The position numbers and the translations under genes are program-made. The notes under the pieces are model-generated. The model was not told where the DNA came from. It was given only the letters and a program-made list of their open reading frames with translations, and did no database searches. Positions 1-14,549 of a stretch of DNA of 64,000 bases are shown piece after piece (the first letter of the stretch is position 1; each line of letters begins with the position of its first letter). Source of the DNA: Chrysomallon squamiferum (Eukaryota > Mollusca > Gastropoda > Neomphalida > Peltospiridae); the NCBI GenBank assembly GCA_012295275.1, contig CM022669.1:10984449-11048448 (forward strand), written 5' to 3'.

Positions 1-995
1 TGTAATAATGTTTAGCTTAAATACATATAATAAAATATTTTTCACATGTTGAAAATTGCGTTGTAAAGTATATTAAGATGAAATTAAACAATAATAAGAA
101 AGTAAGTAAATAAATAAACTTACTAATTATTTACTTTAAATAAATACTTTAAAAACAATTTAACCACATATGACGTCATTTATTTGTTAGATAAAAGAAA
201 AGAAAAACGTCAAAGATTATTTGATTTACGTCGTAAAAAATTTAATACAAAGTCGAAACTCGTTTGTAAACGGGGAGAACCGCATCGTGGAGTTAGTTTG
301 TAAGATTTGCCGTAGATTTAAATTTATTAAAATTCAAACAGACGAAGCAAACACGAAACCACTTGACAAACAATATCACTTTCATAATTCGTGCCCTCCA
401 GAGAACGCGCGGTATTTAGCAAAGCCACAGAAAAACAGATTTTTATCACTTGTCAAATTTGTACTTCTCTTGCCAAGAAAAAAAAAAATGATGTCTTCTG
501 CGTCTCCAACTCTGTCGTCTGCGTCATCGAAATTCACCTCAGGTTCAAAATCTGACCAAAAGGTGACGATAATCTCAGTGACCAGTGGCCAGTGGGTGAT
601 AGATCAAACAGGTTCTTTGGCACAGAAAGGCGGTTCTGTTTAGTAAGCGGCCAGAGACGAAACCCCGCGAATGACCTGTCATAATCTCGTGACGTCATCG
701 GTGGGTTTACGATTCTTTGTTGAATGGAGGCCTTCTGACGTCAGAAAATTCGAGGATATTATCATATAATCTGTATCTAATGCCTGGCTGCGTGTTGTGT
801 AGTATTTAAGGTCACTGTGGATACGTTTTGTAACGCAACAATGCTGTATTAAAAGTAATACGAGTGTGAAAGTATTTTGATTTTGGATTTTGAATTTTCT
901 GATAAGGGATGCTGAAATGACTGCCTCTCACTTCATGCAAACCTGCCTGTTTGCATTTGTAAGGAAGTTTGTACGTTTGTTTGTTGTTGTTGTTG

Positions 996-1033
<38 letters not shown>

Positions 1034-1139
1034 CTTGTTGTTTTTTCTTGTAGCGGGTTGCTTTATTTTTGCTTCTATGCTTTCTTATGTGATATGTAAA
1101 ATTATTTTATAATGACCCATGTGATTTTTATATATAAAT
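1..1139. other. intergenic, no gene seen; three CRE palindromes
   Basis: The open frame at 221-643 begins at TTG and has no recognisable domain. Three perfect TGACGTCA palindromes lie at 171-178, 690-697 and 736-743. A 28-base poly-T tract lies at about 1003-1030. Confidence 0.6.
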
Positions 1140-1945
1140 ATACTAGTATGCTGCATAATTAAATTTGATCTGCTAATGATAGTACAGTGAAGATATATAA
1201 TTAAATCTGAAACACTAGCAATAGTGGATTGTGCTACATACAATTCATTTTGACGTACTACAATAGTGAAATATGATACATAAATCAATTTGACACACTA
1301 ACAATAATATATTAATCTACATCATTCAGTCTGATATACAAACAATAGGAGTGAATGCTGTATAATTCAGTTTGATCAACAGTAATTCAGTACGCTATAT
1401 AATTCTGTTTTACACACAAACAACAGTGCAGTATGTTACATAAATCAGTTTTACATACTAATAACAGTACTGTGTGTTACATAATTCTTTTTAACTTTTA
1501 ACAGTAGAATGGTATGCTGCATAATTCAGTGTGATTGATACTAATGCAAAATCTACATAATTCAACAAACACAGTAGGGCAGTACGCTGTATTATTCAGT
1601 TTGGTGTATAACAAAAGCGTAGTAATTCAATGCTGACATATTCACAATACTTCAGTATAGTCAATTTGATTATCTGTAACGCAGTATATTATTCATTTCA
1701 AATTTACACAGTTCAGTGTGACGTACTAACAGTACAGCAGTAATTCAAGCTGACACACTATACTGCCACACAGAACATAAGTCAAACTGATTAACAATAA
1801 GGCAATACGTTACGTCAACTCTACACAATGGCGCAGTATGCTACGTAATTCGGTGTGACGTATTAACAGTAGAGCAGTAATTCAAGCTGACACGCTCACA
1901 ATACTGCAGCTCGCTGCGTTATTCAGTTTGTCCCGCTGCTGCACT
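1140..1945. repeat. diverged minisatellite around ATAATTCAGTTTGA
   Basis: About 15 degenerate units of 40-60 bp share the order: cagtatgctacataattcag, then tttgacacactaacaatag. Divergence is high, so the array is old. No coding potential is seen. Confidence 0.75.
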
Positions 1946-4900
1946 GTTTGACGAAGGTTACAGTATCAGCTACTTGTTAGTTAACCGCTGTCTGTTTGCG
2001 TCGAGCTGTCATCAACAGGCAGGTAAGTTTGCTAGTCGGGTGGATGCAACACTGAAGTCAGGTTTCGCTAACTTTACTTTTAAATCTGTTTTCAAACTGA
2101 TGCAATGTTCTGTGTTACTAACACAGGGCTCGGTTACATCGCAAGCGAAAATGTTGTATGGTTGTAGGTTTGTATGTGTGTGTGTCTGGCGTGTGTGTCT
2201 GGTATGTGTGTGTGTCTGGCGTGTGTGTCTGGTATGTGTGAATGTGTATGTGTGTGTGTTTGTGCCTGTGTATGTATAAGTACGAATGTGTGTAGGTATA
2301 AGTGTATTTTATTTTCATAAACTGTAAAATTTCGCTTACGGTGTAAATCTACCAACTTATTTGATTTTGTTTTTCCCATTTATTTGTTTATTTGTTTGTT
2401 TGTTTGTTTAAATCACATATTAATCATATAAAAGGTCAGATTTGTAACATATAACTATATTTTAAAATCTACTAATTACCCATGTATAAAAATAAAAGGG
2501 TGCAATATTTTCTTAAAGTTGCGTCTTGTATGTATAGATACAAAAACAGATGTAAATTTTAAAATAGCTAGTTATCTAACAAAGGAAGAAAATAAACCCA
2601 CATGATTCTGATTAAACACAAGTTTCAAGTTAATAGTGATGGTTTGTCAGGAATCGTTGCGTTTTTTCTTTCCTGCCAAAGGGAAGGTATTATAAAAACT
2701 TTCTTACTGTTAATTACTGTTTGACGCATGGATTGAATCAGTAAATTTCTGCTATAAAATATGATTATTATAAAAAGGAGAGAATATATGAGTGTGTCTG
2801 TGTGTGTGTGTAAACTAAAAACGAAACACAACATGATGTTTCCTTAAACTAATATTCATTCATCGCTAATTGAAAAATGAAAATAACTGTAAGCAACAAA
2901 CAACAAATGGAGAAATTATACGATTAGTCATGTTATCATAAAATACAGACACCCACACAATAATTAGATATATAAACATACAGATAAAACATGAGCTTAA
3001 TTGTTAGTATGGATGTAATTATAATATGATTGCATTTCAAGCAGTATATACATACACACACACACACACGTAGATACACACATACATAATTACATAGGTA
3101 CACAAACACACACACAAATATAGATAAATACATTATTACATAGGTACATATACACACATACAATCTCCCACACATACACATATACACACACATATAGACA
3201 GACACACATACTGACAAACACACATACATACGTACAAACTCACATACTTACGTGAATAACAATGACGTTTAAAAACATCAGCACCCAAACAATATTTTTC
3301 ACATTTAAATAAAACAAGGAGTTGGCTAAGGGTGTGGTCATAATTATAATAATTACATTGAAAGACAGTTTTAAAATACCATAGATGCCACGAATAAATA
3401 CGTGACTTTTGTCAATATTCAAATGTTGTCAACAACAAAAAAAACTAATTATATTAATTATGAATATTTTTCATCATAAATGGAATCGACTTGTATACAG
3501 AGCGCTGGGCGTGTACAGTTTTCTTTCGTTTTGTTATTTAAAAATATAAAAAAGTAAAAAAGGTGCAGACAGTTTCTACATTTCATCAAAAGAAATAGTT
3601 GATACAGCGGGGAGTAGTAGCAGTACACCCGAGACATATTATGAGAAAATAAATACCTAAGTTTCTCAGCATCTTAAAATAAACACATACGCGGTTATAA
3701 GTTATTGTTTTCACTTGTATAACCAGAACCCGTTAATCTTGTTTACTTGTCTTTTTAATGTTATTTTCTAACGCTGGGGAAGATAGGTATATCCGTACGT
3801 AAATTAACATGGTTAATCTCTGTTTAAATACAATTTTTTGTGGTGATTTTCGTTTCGTTATTTAGTTCAGTAGGAGAGTCTCAGCCCGAGGAACGATGGA
3901 TCGCAACTGTTTGTTACCTATTTACCATTCTAGACAGTGCTCGCTGTGAATATACATTTTAAACTGTTCTAACGGTTGTGGGTGGGGTTAGTGTATGACC
4001 TGAGAGGTCAAAGAATCAGACCCCGTCAGCGCGCGTTTGTATGCCTTTTCCCGTTCCTGATTTTGCTCAGTAACAGTTTCATTAGATGCTGTTGAAAGTG
4101 CTTTCCTACATGTAGGAAGAGATATATATATATATATAAACTATTTCTTCTCACTGTATGTTAAGAATAGCCCTACGAATAGAGGCGGCCCCATTACTTT
4201 TATTTTATTGTACAAAAAACATTCATCACCCAGACTAGATTAATATTATTAATGTTACTGTTGGTTTAACTGGCTATTTATTTTAATGATTATTATTTGT
4301 TTTGTTTTGTTTTGTTTTTAGATGTTGTTGTCACCATTGTATACAATTTTAACATTATTTAAAACCAATTAAAAAATAAATAAATAAATAAATAAATAAA
4401 TAAAAGAAAGCCAACCATTTTAAACAGCGCCCTCTTATTTTGTTCCTCCTTTACTAACGAAATATTTATAACTATTATTTTTATAAAACATAATTACCGT
4501 ATTATTACCTCGCTAAATTTTACATACCTTAAACACCAGCTTTATAATACAAATCAAAATTCTCAAAACTATGCAAACCTAAACAAAAACCCCCCAAAAA
4601 TAATAATAATATCCGAAACATTTAATAAGCTACAAATTCTTCCAAGCGTGCATAGCTCGCATTCTTTCCTTCATTTTTTTTTTTTTTTTTTTAAATTCTA
4701 TTGTTCCCTGGTTTTGTTTTCAACAAATACAAATACAAGGAGTGCGACAGTTAAACATTAAGCCACAAAGACATTCAAACGAAACTGATTTGTTCTTTAC
4801 GAAGCGCGTGGTAGTCACGTGCTTCACGTTAGACCCGCACGGCTAAAACGGTGTCATCACCATGGGACCACGTGCACTAATCAGACGTTTGTTAGATGAC

Positions 4901-5056
4901 GTCACTGACACCGCTGTTCAGTGGCTGCTGGGATATAACGGAAATGAAGGATATTTCGTTGCTTCGCGTAAAACGTGTTCGGAAGTCACGAAAAGAATAT
5001 ATTGTACTTTACATTCGAATTATTTATTTGTTAACAGTTTTATACAGTAACTAGAA

Positions 5057-5088
<32 letters not shown>

Positions 5089-5816
5089 TAAGACGGTCAC
5101 CATAATGAAAGATCTGTCATGGTTTGTTTTTTTCTTTTTTTTTTTTTCTGTTCTTGTTTTGTTTGTTTTTCCCCAGCAGAATATATAAAGGATAATATAG
5201 GTAGATTTGAACTGATGTACAGTTATGAATAACTTACGAGAAACATTTAAAAACAAATAATATAATTAAGAATGTAACATCTTCTTCTTTTGTCTAACAA
5301 CCATCGTAAAATGATTTTCCATATGTGTACAATTTAATCGTGAACAATTTGATAATAAGGTAACATACTAATTTAAACATTTTAAAGAATCTACGAATAA
5401 CTTTAAACAGAAAAAAATTAAAATCCATTCAGTATTTGTTTTTATTTTTTTCAAAAGACTATATTGTTCTGTGGACTTACCAAATAATATAAGACGATTT
5501 TACATATTCTTATCTTGAACTAACTACTATATACACATTTCATCTACATATACAGAGTGCAATGTGTTAAATGGACACTGAACAACAATATTTTCAAAGA
5601 GAGAATAGTAAATGTGTCAAAGTGTATCGGCAAACGCTCAGTGTTTTTAGAACAACCAGATACCTGGCATCTTTGTTTTACCAAACACACAACAGACCAG
5701 CTCTTCCTTGGAAGAGTTTATTAGCTTTACTCTCGTCGGCTTACAGACATTCATTTCATAGATGAAATGATATCATTTGTTAAGTGGTTCATGTGTGTGT
5801 GTATATATATATATAT

Positions 5817-5906
<90 letters not shown>

Positions 5907-5990
5907 AAATATGTTAAATGAATGTGCAATGCATTTTAATGAAATGTTCAGCTCATAGGCATATATTTCATACATTTCTTTTTTCTTCTT

Positions 5991-6061
<71 letters not shown>

Positions 6062-8914
6062 ATTAATTAATTATTTAATTATAGCAATTGAACTGTATAC
6101 GACATAGAGAATGAACCGTTAAATATGCCGAACGAATGTGCAATGATTTTTTTCTTTTAAAGAAATTTTCCAATATTACTATTTTTAACAGATAATAATA
6201 ACTGAACTCGTTTAAACGTGGATGGATTTCTCCAGTAACATTTCTTTCAATATACACTGAATGTACCCGATTGTCTAATGAACACTGGCATGCAAATATT
6301 AACAACTTGTACCTCTTAATGAACGGCTCTGCAATATTAGCGTTTTCATAGTTCTGTGTTTGTTTAATAGGGGTGTGTGGCTAAACTGCAAAGTAGCAGT
6401 TATTATCATATCTTTTACAGCTAACTTTGTACTAATTGTAAAGATGCGGGCGGGAACCGTTCTACATGTTTATAATAATATTAGTAGGACATACCCTATA
6501 CAGGTAAATAAACCGCACCTCTTTACAACAGAAATGAAACCCGCTAGTACAGAATGGATATAATTAATTGCGAATAATAATGGGGGTAACCATGTAAAAT
6601 TCAAATCTTTTGAATGAGCATTTTTAGTCATGAAGATATATTTAGATATATTTTTGAAACTATGACGCAGATCGCAGTTTTTCTTTGAAATTAATTTATT
6701 TATGGTTCATTTATATAATTTATTATCGTTAATGAACCTGATCTTGATAACTGAATTGTTATGATGATGATGGTGATGATGATGATGATGATGACGATGA
6801 TGATAAACGATCATGACTATGGTGAGAATGAAACCATTCTCCATTCTTAACATTTCTTTGTGGAAGTCTTTAACTTAAATATCATTTTCAGAATGATGGC
6901 CTGCGTTAATTTTAAGTGATTTAATTTTGTTTTGAATACCATTTCTTTAGTATCTAAAAGTAAACGTGAGAGCGATACTGTAGAGTAATCTTAAAGATTG
7001 ACAATCAGCACTTTTCAAACAGAAACACAAAATTAAGTTCAAGTTTAAAATATATTTAAATTTTATAAAAAAAAAATTCCAAGCAGAAATGAAAACTGAT
7101 GTAAGTTATTATAAAAATATTATATCATTAATTAAGGCAGAAGCTAGTTAAATATTTATTTTTTGTGGGATCAAAAATGTGATAAATCATTCAAAATCTG
7201 AACTCTAGCGAAAGAATTAATGTACAAAACAAAACGTGGGGCACTAAAATTAGGAATAAGTAAATATTGAAAATGCAATTCATAATTGTTTACATGAATA
7301 TGAGTTTAGAAATTAATGACAGAAATCAACGGAAATAAAAATAACGATTAAAGTTAAAATGGAATTTTGAAAGAATGGAAGAAAGAAAGAAAGAAAGAAA
7401 AAGAAAAGGAGACGGAAAAAACAACAAAAAACAACAACGAACAAACGTCCCTAACTGCGTTTTCCAAAATTTCGCTTTCATTTTTCTCTCCTTTTTACGG
7501 ATATATCACAGTTAAATTTCAAATCAAACACTGAGTTTTTTATACAAATATAATTATACATGGGTTTAACGAGAGAGCAAGATTGTAGCTAACTTTATTT
7601 TCAAATACTATTATGTATGGAATTCGAAAATTCGTTATGCAGACAACATAAATGCTGTGAACGACTAAGAAACTTTCCACATATATTGTCTTGTACTTTG
7701 TATATTACTTCTGATTTCTACACAGTACTGAAATGTCAAACAGTGAGAATAGATTCAAATCGTAATTGGAATTTCTATTTCTTTTTGCACACACTAATAC
7801 TAGAGATCATAAGTCAGTACTTTAATATTTTGTACCAGTTTTATGGGAATATACTGATAAATGAAAACAAGTTGAAATACTAATTGAAGTCATTTTTTAG
7901 AGATTAACAAACTGATTATTGTATTATCTGAAAAAAGGAAGGAATGATGTTACAAATGCTTCTCTACATCTTGTGTTTTGATGTAAATTATTTAAAACAA
8001 ATCCCCCAAAAATTAATGAATAAAAGTATTTTATTTCGCTACATCCAAAATATAAGGAACATATATTGGTTGCTGGGTATCAGTATGAAAATATATCAAT
8101 AAAATTATGTTTAATATAACTAAAAAATTAATGTTTTCCTCATATTCAAATTTTTGGAAAATTCTGTTTATTTAATTTAATTTTATTTAATTTAATTTTA
8201 TTTTATTTCTTTTCTTTTCTTTTTTTCAGGAAGAGAGAAAAGAAAAAAAACGGAGAAAAACCTTTTCTCTCGTTCTAACATTTGGTCTCTCTAACCAATC
8301 ATATCAGTACCAGATTGCAATAAACAGTTTTCTAACTTTCTACTCATTTTTATTGTAATTTGAAGGATAAAAGACCAGCAAGTGAATTTTTACTAATTTC
8401 ATTATTATAAGTTCGTCTAACCGTTCACATATTATTCCATAATGATTTACTATGAAAAAAATCAACATATATATTATGACGATTGACACAAAACTGCAAA
8501 GTAAAACAACCATATGTTCTTCAAAAAATACATGAAACGTGGTCCTTTTTGTATCAGACACACGTGCATATTAACAAACATAGCTAGTAATCAGGTAATT
8601 TCAAATTTTGCCAAGAAAAATAATAGTTCCTACCTTGTCATTGTGAAATAGGTGTATATCCAAAACAATTATGGACTACATTCCATGACTGTCTCTTCTC
8701 CGAATCTGGGGAAACTGTTCTTTTGTTGGCGTGTTGTAAATGGTCTTTATCCACAAGGAATTCGCGAGGATTTAGTCGGCTAAGTTCAATTGGACGACAG
8801 CGGCGAAGAAGATCTGGTCAGAAAACAAATCAGCCGTGCTCGTTGTTGCCAAACACGCCACCCTTCCCTATCCACACACAGCAGAGAATGACTCTTTAAA
8901 GATGTCGCTGTTTC
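1946..8914. other. intergenic, simple repeats, no gene seen
   Basis: Contents: a TG-rich duplicated 34-bp stretch at about 2165-2240, CA-rich sequence at about 3050-3245, (AAAT)n at about 4377-4403, a CRE palindrome at 4897-4904, and poly-T at about 5057-5082. Further on are (TA)n/(GA)n at 5799-5903, (CTT)n/(ATT)n at about 5984-6060 and (GAT)n at about 6758-6805. No frame has family features. Confidence 0.6.
5799..5903. repeat. (TA)n then (GA)n microsatellite
   Basis: A short TA run is followed directly by about 83 bp of pure GA dinucleotide. Confidence 0.95.
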
Positions 8915-9310
8915 ACAGCAGACGACAGCGTTGTGCAATAGACATCTTCACCATGCGGCAGACGGCATGAGCGTTTTGCAGACGACGTTAGTGCGTACGA
9001 AACAGGTCATCGGCATGTAGCGGACAACAGCAATGTATCGCAGTCTACGACGTCAGCGTATTTGCAGACAATATTACTGTAGAGAAGATAATAGCAGTGT
9101 TACACCAGACGACAGAAATGCTTAGCAGACGATTTTGATATTAGCAGACGATATATGACGAACACCAGTATGAGCGTAAAGCAGACAAAGGCGAGTGTAA
9201 AAATAAGGCACTATTAATTAGCAGACGACAGGACTGTGTTGACGATAGCGGCGCAGCTGAAATCGCAACACACAGCAACAGAGAAACGCAGCTTCTAAAT
9301 CAGACGACAC
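8915..9310. repeat. degenerate tandem array of a roughly 20-bp GCAGACGAC unit
   Basis: GCAGACGAC or a close variant begins repeated units of mostly 19-24 bp, or multiples, across this segment, with a loose tail of the form agcaatgtta. It is richer in G, C and CpG than the flanks. The same core occurs reverse-complemented three times at 15930-15992 and once near 505-530. Confidence 0.65.
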
Positions 9311-9794
9311 CTAAGTTGTTGGCTTAAACGTCATTTAAATATACATCACAGTCTTACGCAGACTGGGTGTACAGATCTTGATTAAGACATTTTTAATCGT
9401 TTTTCTATTAATCTGGAAAAGAAACGAGAAGAGAAGACAAGCAGAGAAAAAAAAAGAAAACAAATTAATAATAAATTAAATTTGTATTAAGAACGAGTAA
9501 CATTTCTCGCTTCACTTGCTTCAATGTGGGTGAAACATTTCAGCTGCATAAAACATGTCAGTTTAATCACAGTTAAATTAATTTATGTTTTCCGTATTGG
9601 CAAGAATTTTTTAAAACTTAAAACCACATTTCACGGCTAAACATTCTCACGGAACATATAAGACAAATGTATGCGGGCGCATTTTAAATAAAATCCACAA
9701 ATTCCCAGAAACATTCTTATTTTGTTATCGTTGCTGTTTCGTCTTCTGTTTTTTCTTCATCATCATTTTATTATTATTATTATTATTATTATTA

Positions 9795-9850
<56 letters not shown>

Positions 9851-11493
9851 TAATTAATTAATTACATTACATTACATTACATTAACTGAACTGTGCACGA
9901 TATCCATAAATTATAATAGCGACCATAACAAAACCAGTTTCTGTCTCACCTACATACTCGTACTATTTTTCTAAAATCTCGCGGCCCGCTTTAAGAATGT
10001 GAAACTGGTTCAAGTAGTTGCAGTGCCAATACCCTGAAACTCTTTATTTTTATATTTCATTAAAATCAAACACCAGTCTGGTTTGCAGAACGCTTAACCG
10101 GTCCCACTGTTTGAAGAAAAAAACTTGTTCAAACAGATGAGCGCTGCAATGTTCAACGCGTACTCGATATGTTTGCGTTAAAGTTACTGCAACTGAAGAT
10201 CAATTTATATTAAACAGGTGGGTGCGTCTTCGTCATTTCTCAGTCTTGGGAGCGTGTCGATGGCCTTTTCCCCATTAACGTAATGTCTGTATTAAATTAA
10301 AGTGTAGTTTGTTAGCAGTGTGCAATAAATGAAATAGGTTGTTTGTGTATTTAGCCCTCTCTCTTTCTATTTATCTCACTTTATATAATCCTCTCTCTCT
10401 CTTTTCCTCTTATTTCTATATATGTATGTGTGTGTGTGTAGTAAGTTTACATATTTTTCTACATGCAGAATCAAAATTATTTTCAAAAATCGAAATTTGT
10501 TTTACAAAAGCTGAGACTATTCTATTGCAGTTATTAACAAAGAAGTGGCAAAAGTTACGTTTATGTCGCTTTTTTTTACAGATTTTTTAAATTTTCAAAA
10601 AAAAAAAAAAAATAAAGAAAAAAAGAAAGAAAAAAGAAAAGCGTTTTCCAGGATTCTTAAGATCATACTTATGCTTAAATCCAAACATAAATTAAAATTT
10701 AAAAAAAAAAAATAAAAAATAAAAAATAAAATAAAAATATATATTTTTCACAAACACATCCATTTCCTAAAAGAAAAACCAATATCAATAAGTGTAAACA
10801 AGAGTTAACGATCATCTAATCTCATCTACTTCTGCGAGGTGTTAGAACGTCTTAACTTGTAACGCCAGTGGAGTCGTTCCGTCACAAGTTTGAAAGGAAA
10901 ACCAGGACTTGTTCCGTAGTCGACAAACTCCTGGATAACGTTCACAGTCTGAAGTTCTGGTTCCTGTAACTAAGGATGAAACCAAACAAACACGGCTAAC
11001 GAGGAATTCTTCGTGGACGTAATCCAGTTTGTTACATTGTTGAAAAAAATCTGGTTCCGGGTCACGTTGAGGAATCAGTATCTCAGAAATTAGCAGGAAT
11101 TAAAATAAAAACCGCTGAGTGGAACCTCTTTTCATTTCCTTCCTTTTGTCTTAAAATGGGTTTCGTTATAAACGTTTTAATTTTCTTCTGATAGTGGTTT
11201 ATAATCTTCAGAATTTTACTTTTCAATACGAATGTTTCACTAAACATTTTAAGGAACAGTTTCAGTGTTTATTTAAAAAAAATTAAAAAAATTAAAAAAA
11301 GGCAACAAATCTAACGGCCAGGCTATATAACACTGAAATACAAGTGTGGTGTAACTGAATGCGTGCGTTACTAAAACTAGTTTAAATTTATTTATTTTAA
11401 GCTGCATGATATTTAGATAAAATAGTATTTTTGTTACTGCTTTAAAATATTAAATAATAATAATAAAGACAATAATAATAAGAAAAAGAAGAC

Positions 11494-11525
<32 letters not shown>

Positions 11526-12719
11526 CAGAATACGCTGCATTATATATTAGGATTACTGTTCTTTAATATACGCTATTACTGAATACTTCATTTTACAACT
11601 GAAACTTCTGTCAAATATGGCTGATTTAATTCAATTCCTTTAGTTCGGTTACTCATACATTTTCTGTCTGTTAATTTACTGTTAGGTTAAAAACAAAATT
11701 CAGACGATATTGCGCATTTAACAAGAATTTGATTGTTTTCTAGAATATTCAAGAAAGCAGAAACTCATTGTGGTAGTAACTGCCAACTATTCAACTTCAA
11801 ATGAACTCAGATTTATTTTTGGTCAGGATATAATGAACTGCGACTTAATATGCACATAATTACTATGTTACTTAACAAAACCTTCATTTCATTACCAAAA
11901 ACTATGAGTTAAAATTTCATTAAAAGCAATGAAAAGATTGTTTTAAAAGTTTTTGTAACAACAAAAACGCAGATAAGGTAAATTTCTGTGTGTTTATAAA
12001 CAAACATGGGCAAAGATGTTTACGTCTTTTTAAGCCAGAAACAAATATGGCGGCAGTTGCAGAATTTCCGGGCAGACCTGAAACTTGGCTAAGTACTAGG
12101 TCACACTGAAAACGATGCCCAAACTTAGTTTCAGTATATTTAGAACTGAAAACAGTTTCTTTGATGACGTAAATGGTTGGGAGTTTTTTTGTGTTTTTTT
12201 CGCATTTAGACGTGAAAAAAGTTAATTTGGTAACTTGCGTAATAAATATAAACATAATAAAATACTGTGAAAAAATGAATTATGACTGATAATTTCTTTG
12301 TCAGCGTCCCAACAAATGTGCTAAATATAGAGAGTTTACATGCATAACATGAACACACATATGCATGCATTACTGCGGTAAGCCACATACACAAACACTT
12401 ATTGACATGCATGTGTAAACTTATAAAGTGTAACTATGGATATGTATTGTGTGCGCTCGTGCACTTATGCTGCCACATTTGGATGCATCAGACTAAAACC
12501 TAAGCGTACAAATACACAGAGATATATACAGACACACACACACACATGCACACCTACACAGGTATAAACATAAAAGTATACAATGTTGCATGCATAAACA
12601 CCGAAAAAAAAAAATATATATATATATACACATACATATGTCCTTGTGTTTGTATATATCTATATGTATTTGTACGCTTAGTTTTTAGCCTGATGTATAC
12701 ATACATGCATTCATACATA
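9311..12719. other. intergenic, no gene seen
   Basis: (ATT)n occupies about 9769-9850, followed by TAAT and ACATT repeats to about 9884. (AAT)n lies at about 11454-11523. The 111-codon minus-strand frame at 11920-12255 has no recognisable family feature. Confidence 0.55.
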
Positions 12720-12915
12720 CATTCGATGGCCGAACGGTAACGTCGTCCGCCTTCGGAGTGCGGGCTAATGGGTGCCATACGTTCGAGTCTCGTCAGCGGC
12801 ATCTGACGGGTTTGTGAGGTCGTGACTGGACTTTGTCCTCCTGCGCCAGTGCGTTCCCGAATATTGTCTACGTGCAGAGTGTATTCAGACGTCCGTAAGA
12901 CAAAGAATATTTAAA
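12720..12915 (+). mobile_element. tRNA-derived SINE
   Basis: The head carries an RNA polymerase III A-box, TGGCCGAACGG (12727-12737), and a B-box, GTTCGAGTC (12781-12789), at tRNA-like spacing. The T-stem and acceptor stem do not pair well, so this is not a working tRNA gene. A non-tRNA body follows, rich in CpG compared with its surroundings, running into AT-rich sequence near 12.9 kb. The exact 3' end is uncertain. A piece of its tail, ATTCAGACGTCYGTAAGA, recurs near 24.65 kb. Confidence 0.6.
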
Positions 12916-13009
12916 ATTCTAAACTACGTACACATGCGCACATATTATACATTATAGTTATGAAGTATTTAGTTAGTTCCTTATTAGCCCTCGGGGGTCC
13001 TTTTCTTCT

Positions 13010-13043
<34 letters not shown>

Positions 13044-13853
13044 CGCGAACAGTCTAAATAACGGGTAAACAACATCTTTCAAAAAGTTTAAAAGTTAAAC
13101 AAAATAAAGACACACTAAATGAACATTCTTCAAAAGGGCGCTGCCGGGGACTTTTGGCTTCCTGATTTGAGTTACCTGGCATCTCGGAAGTCAAGGTTAC
13201 CTTTGGCGTGGTCATAATTTGTTTTGTTTTTTCTCTTAAGCCAAATACTTGTTTGTTTAACGTATCTATGTTCAAAGTTACTTTTCTGACTTCTCTTTCA
13301 GTTGCTGTTAATGAAATGCTTCTCGGAAATCACAACCTTGAATTCAAACAATGTAGCATCCACTGGTACTGCCAATACATGGATTTGGGAAACAGTGTCA
13401 TAAATAAGGGCTACATGCAATTTTTATTGAATTGCCAGACCGGAATGTCTAAAGGCTTGTGATGCATGTGGAATGTTGTAATCGTAATTCATGTCATAAC
13501 ATTTAAAAAATGAATTGTTGATGGCTCGATAGTCTTCCTTCAAGAATGAGAAGTAAGGAAATATGTTTCGGCCACAATGGAAATTCCAGAAGTATAATTT
13601 CTCTCTGTGTATGTGTGTGTTTCTGTCTGTCTGTCTGTATGTATGTATGAGTGTTTGACGCTGGTGTTTATTCCTATATTTAGCATTAAATATGTAATTA
13701 AATTAGTAAAGTAATTTCTCGAACTACAAAAAATGAATATTTAGATATGTTTTAAATACTAAAGCAAACAATCAACAAAAAATATAATATGTGGACGAAC
13801 AACAACAAAAAAAAAGACACAGTAAAAACAACCCAACATTCATATAATAGTCA

Positions 13854-13907
<54 letters not shown>

Positions 13908-14494
13908 TCAACATCATAGACAACGGCATTATTATTATTATTATTTATTTGTTACTTTTAATTATGATTATTTTTTTTTTTTTTTTTTTTTTTATTGCTG
14001 TTATTATCCGTAGTTGTAATAGTACTAGTAAATTATAATAGTAGTAGTAGTGGTAACAGTTGTTGACGCTGTTGCTGATGTTATGATGCTGGTGGTGGTT
14101 GTGGTGGTGGTGGTAGCAGCAATAGTAAAAGCAGAAGTTAAACAAGTAGGTAGTGAGAACGCGGACTGTATACTCTTATTTTCTTTGGATATTTCTTGGC
14201 ATATTTAAACACAAAATGTTGATTTTCACATTTTCATATAATCGAAATTCAATTATTATAAAAATTATATTAAGCAACACCTACCTTATTACATGCAGGT
14301 ACGGAACAGCTTGAATCAAAATAACAGTTATTACATTTCGTCCACCATTGCAGGTAGCATGGAATGTAGTAACATTATTGCGTCAGAGTATTGTTGACGT
14401 CATTTACCGAAAATTACGGAAGTTACCGAAATTGTATCGTTTGAAAGCATTATTTATTTTTATTTATTTATTTATTTATTTATTATTATTATTA

Positions 14495-14549
<55 letters not shown>

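Noticed and set aside
221-643. 140-codon open frame
   Set aside because: It starts at TTG, has no domain or family similarity, low-complexity serine stretches, and no supporting splice structure.
11920-12255. 111-codon minus-strand frame
   Set aside because: No recognisable domain, no start context, and part of it matches a short repeat-like segment at 57.3 kb.
12720-12800. Functional tRNA gene
   Set aside because: A and B boxes are present, but the T-stem and acceptor stem do not pair, and a long non-tRNA body follows, as in a SINE.
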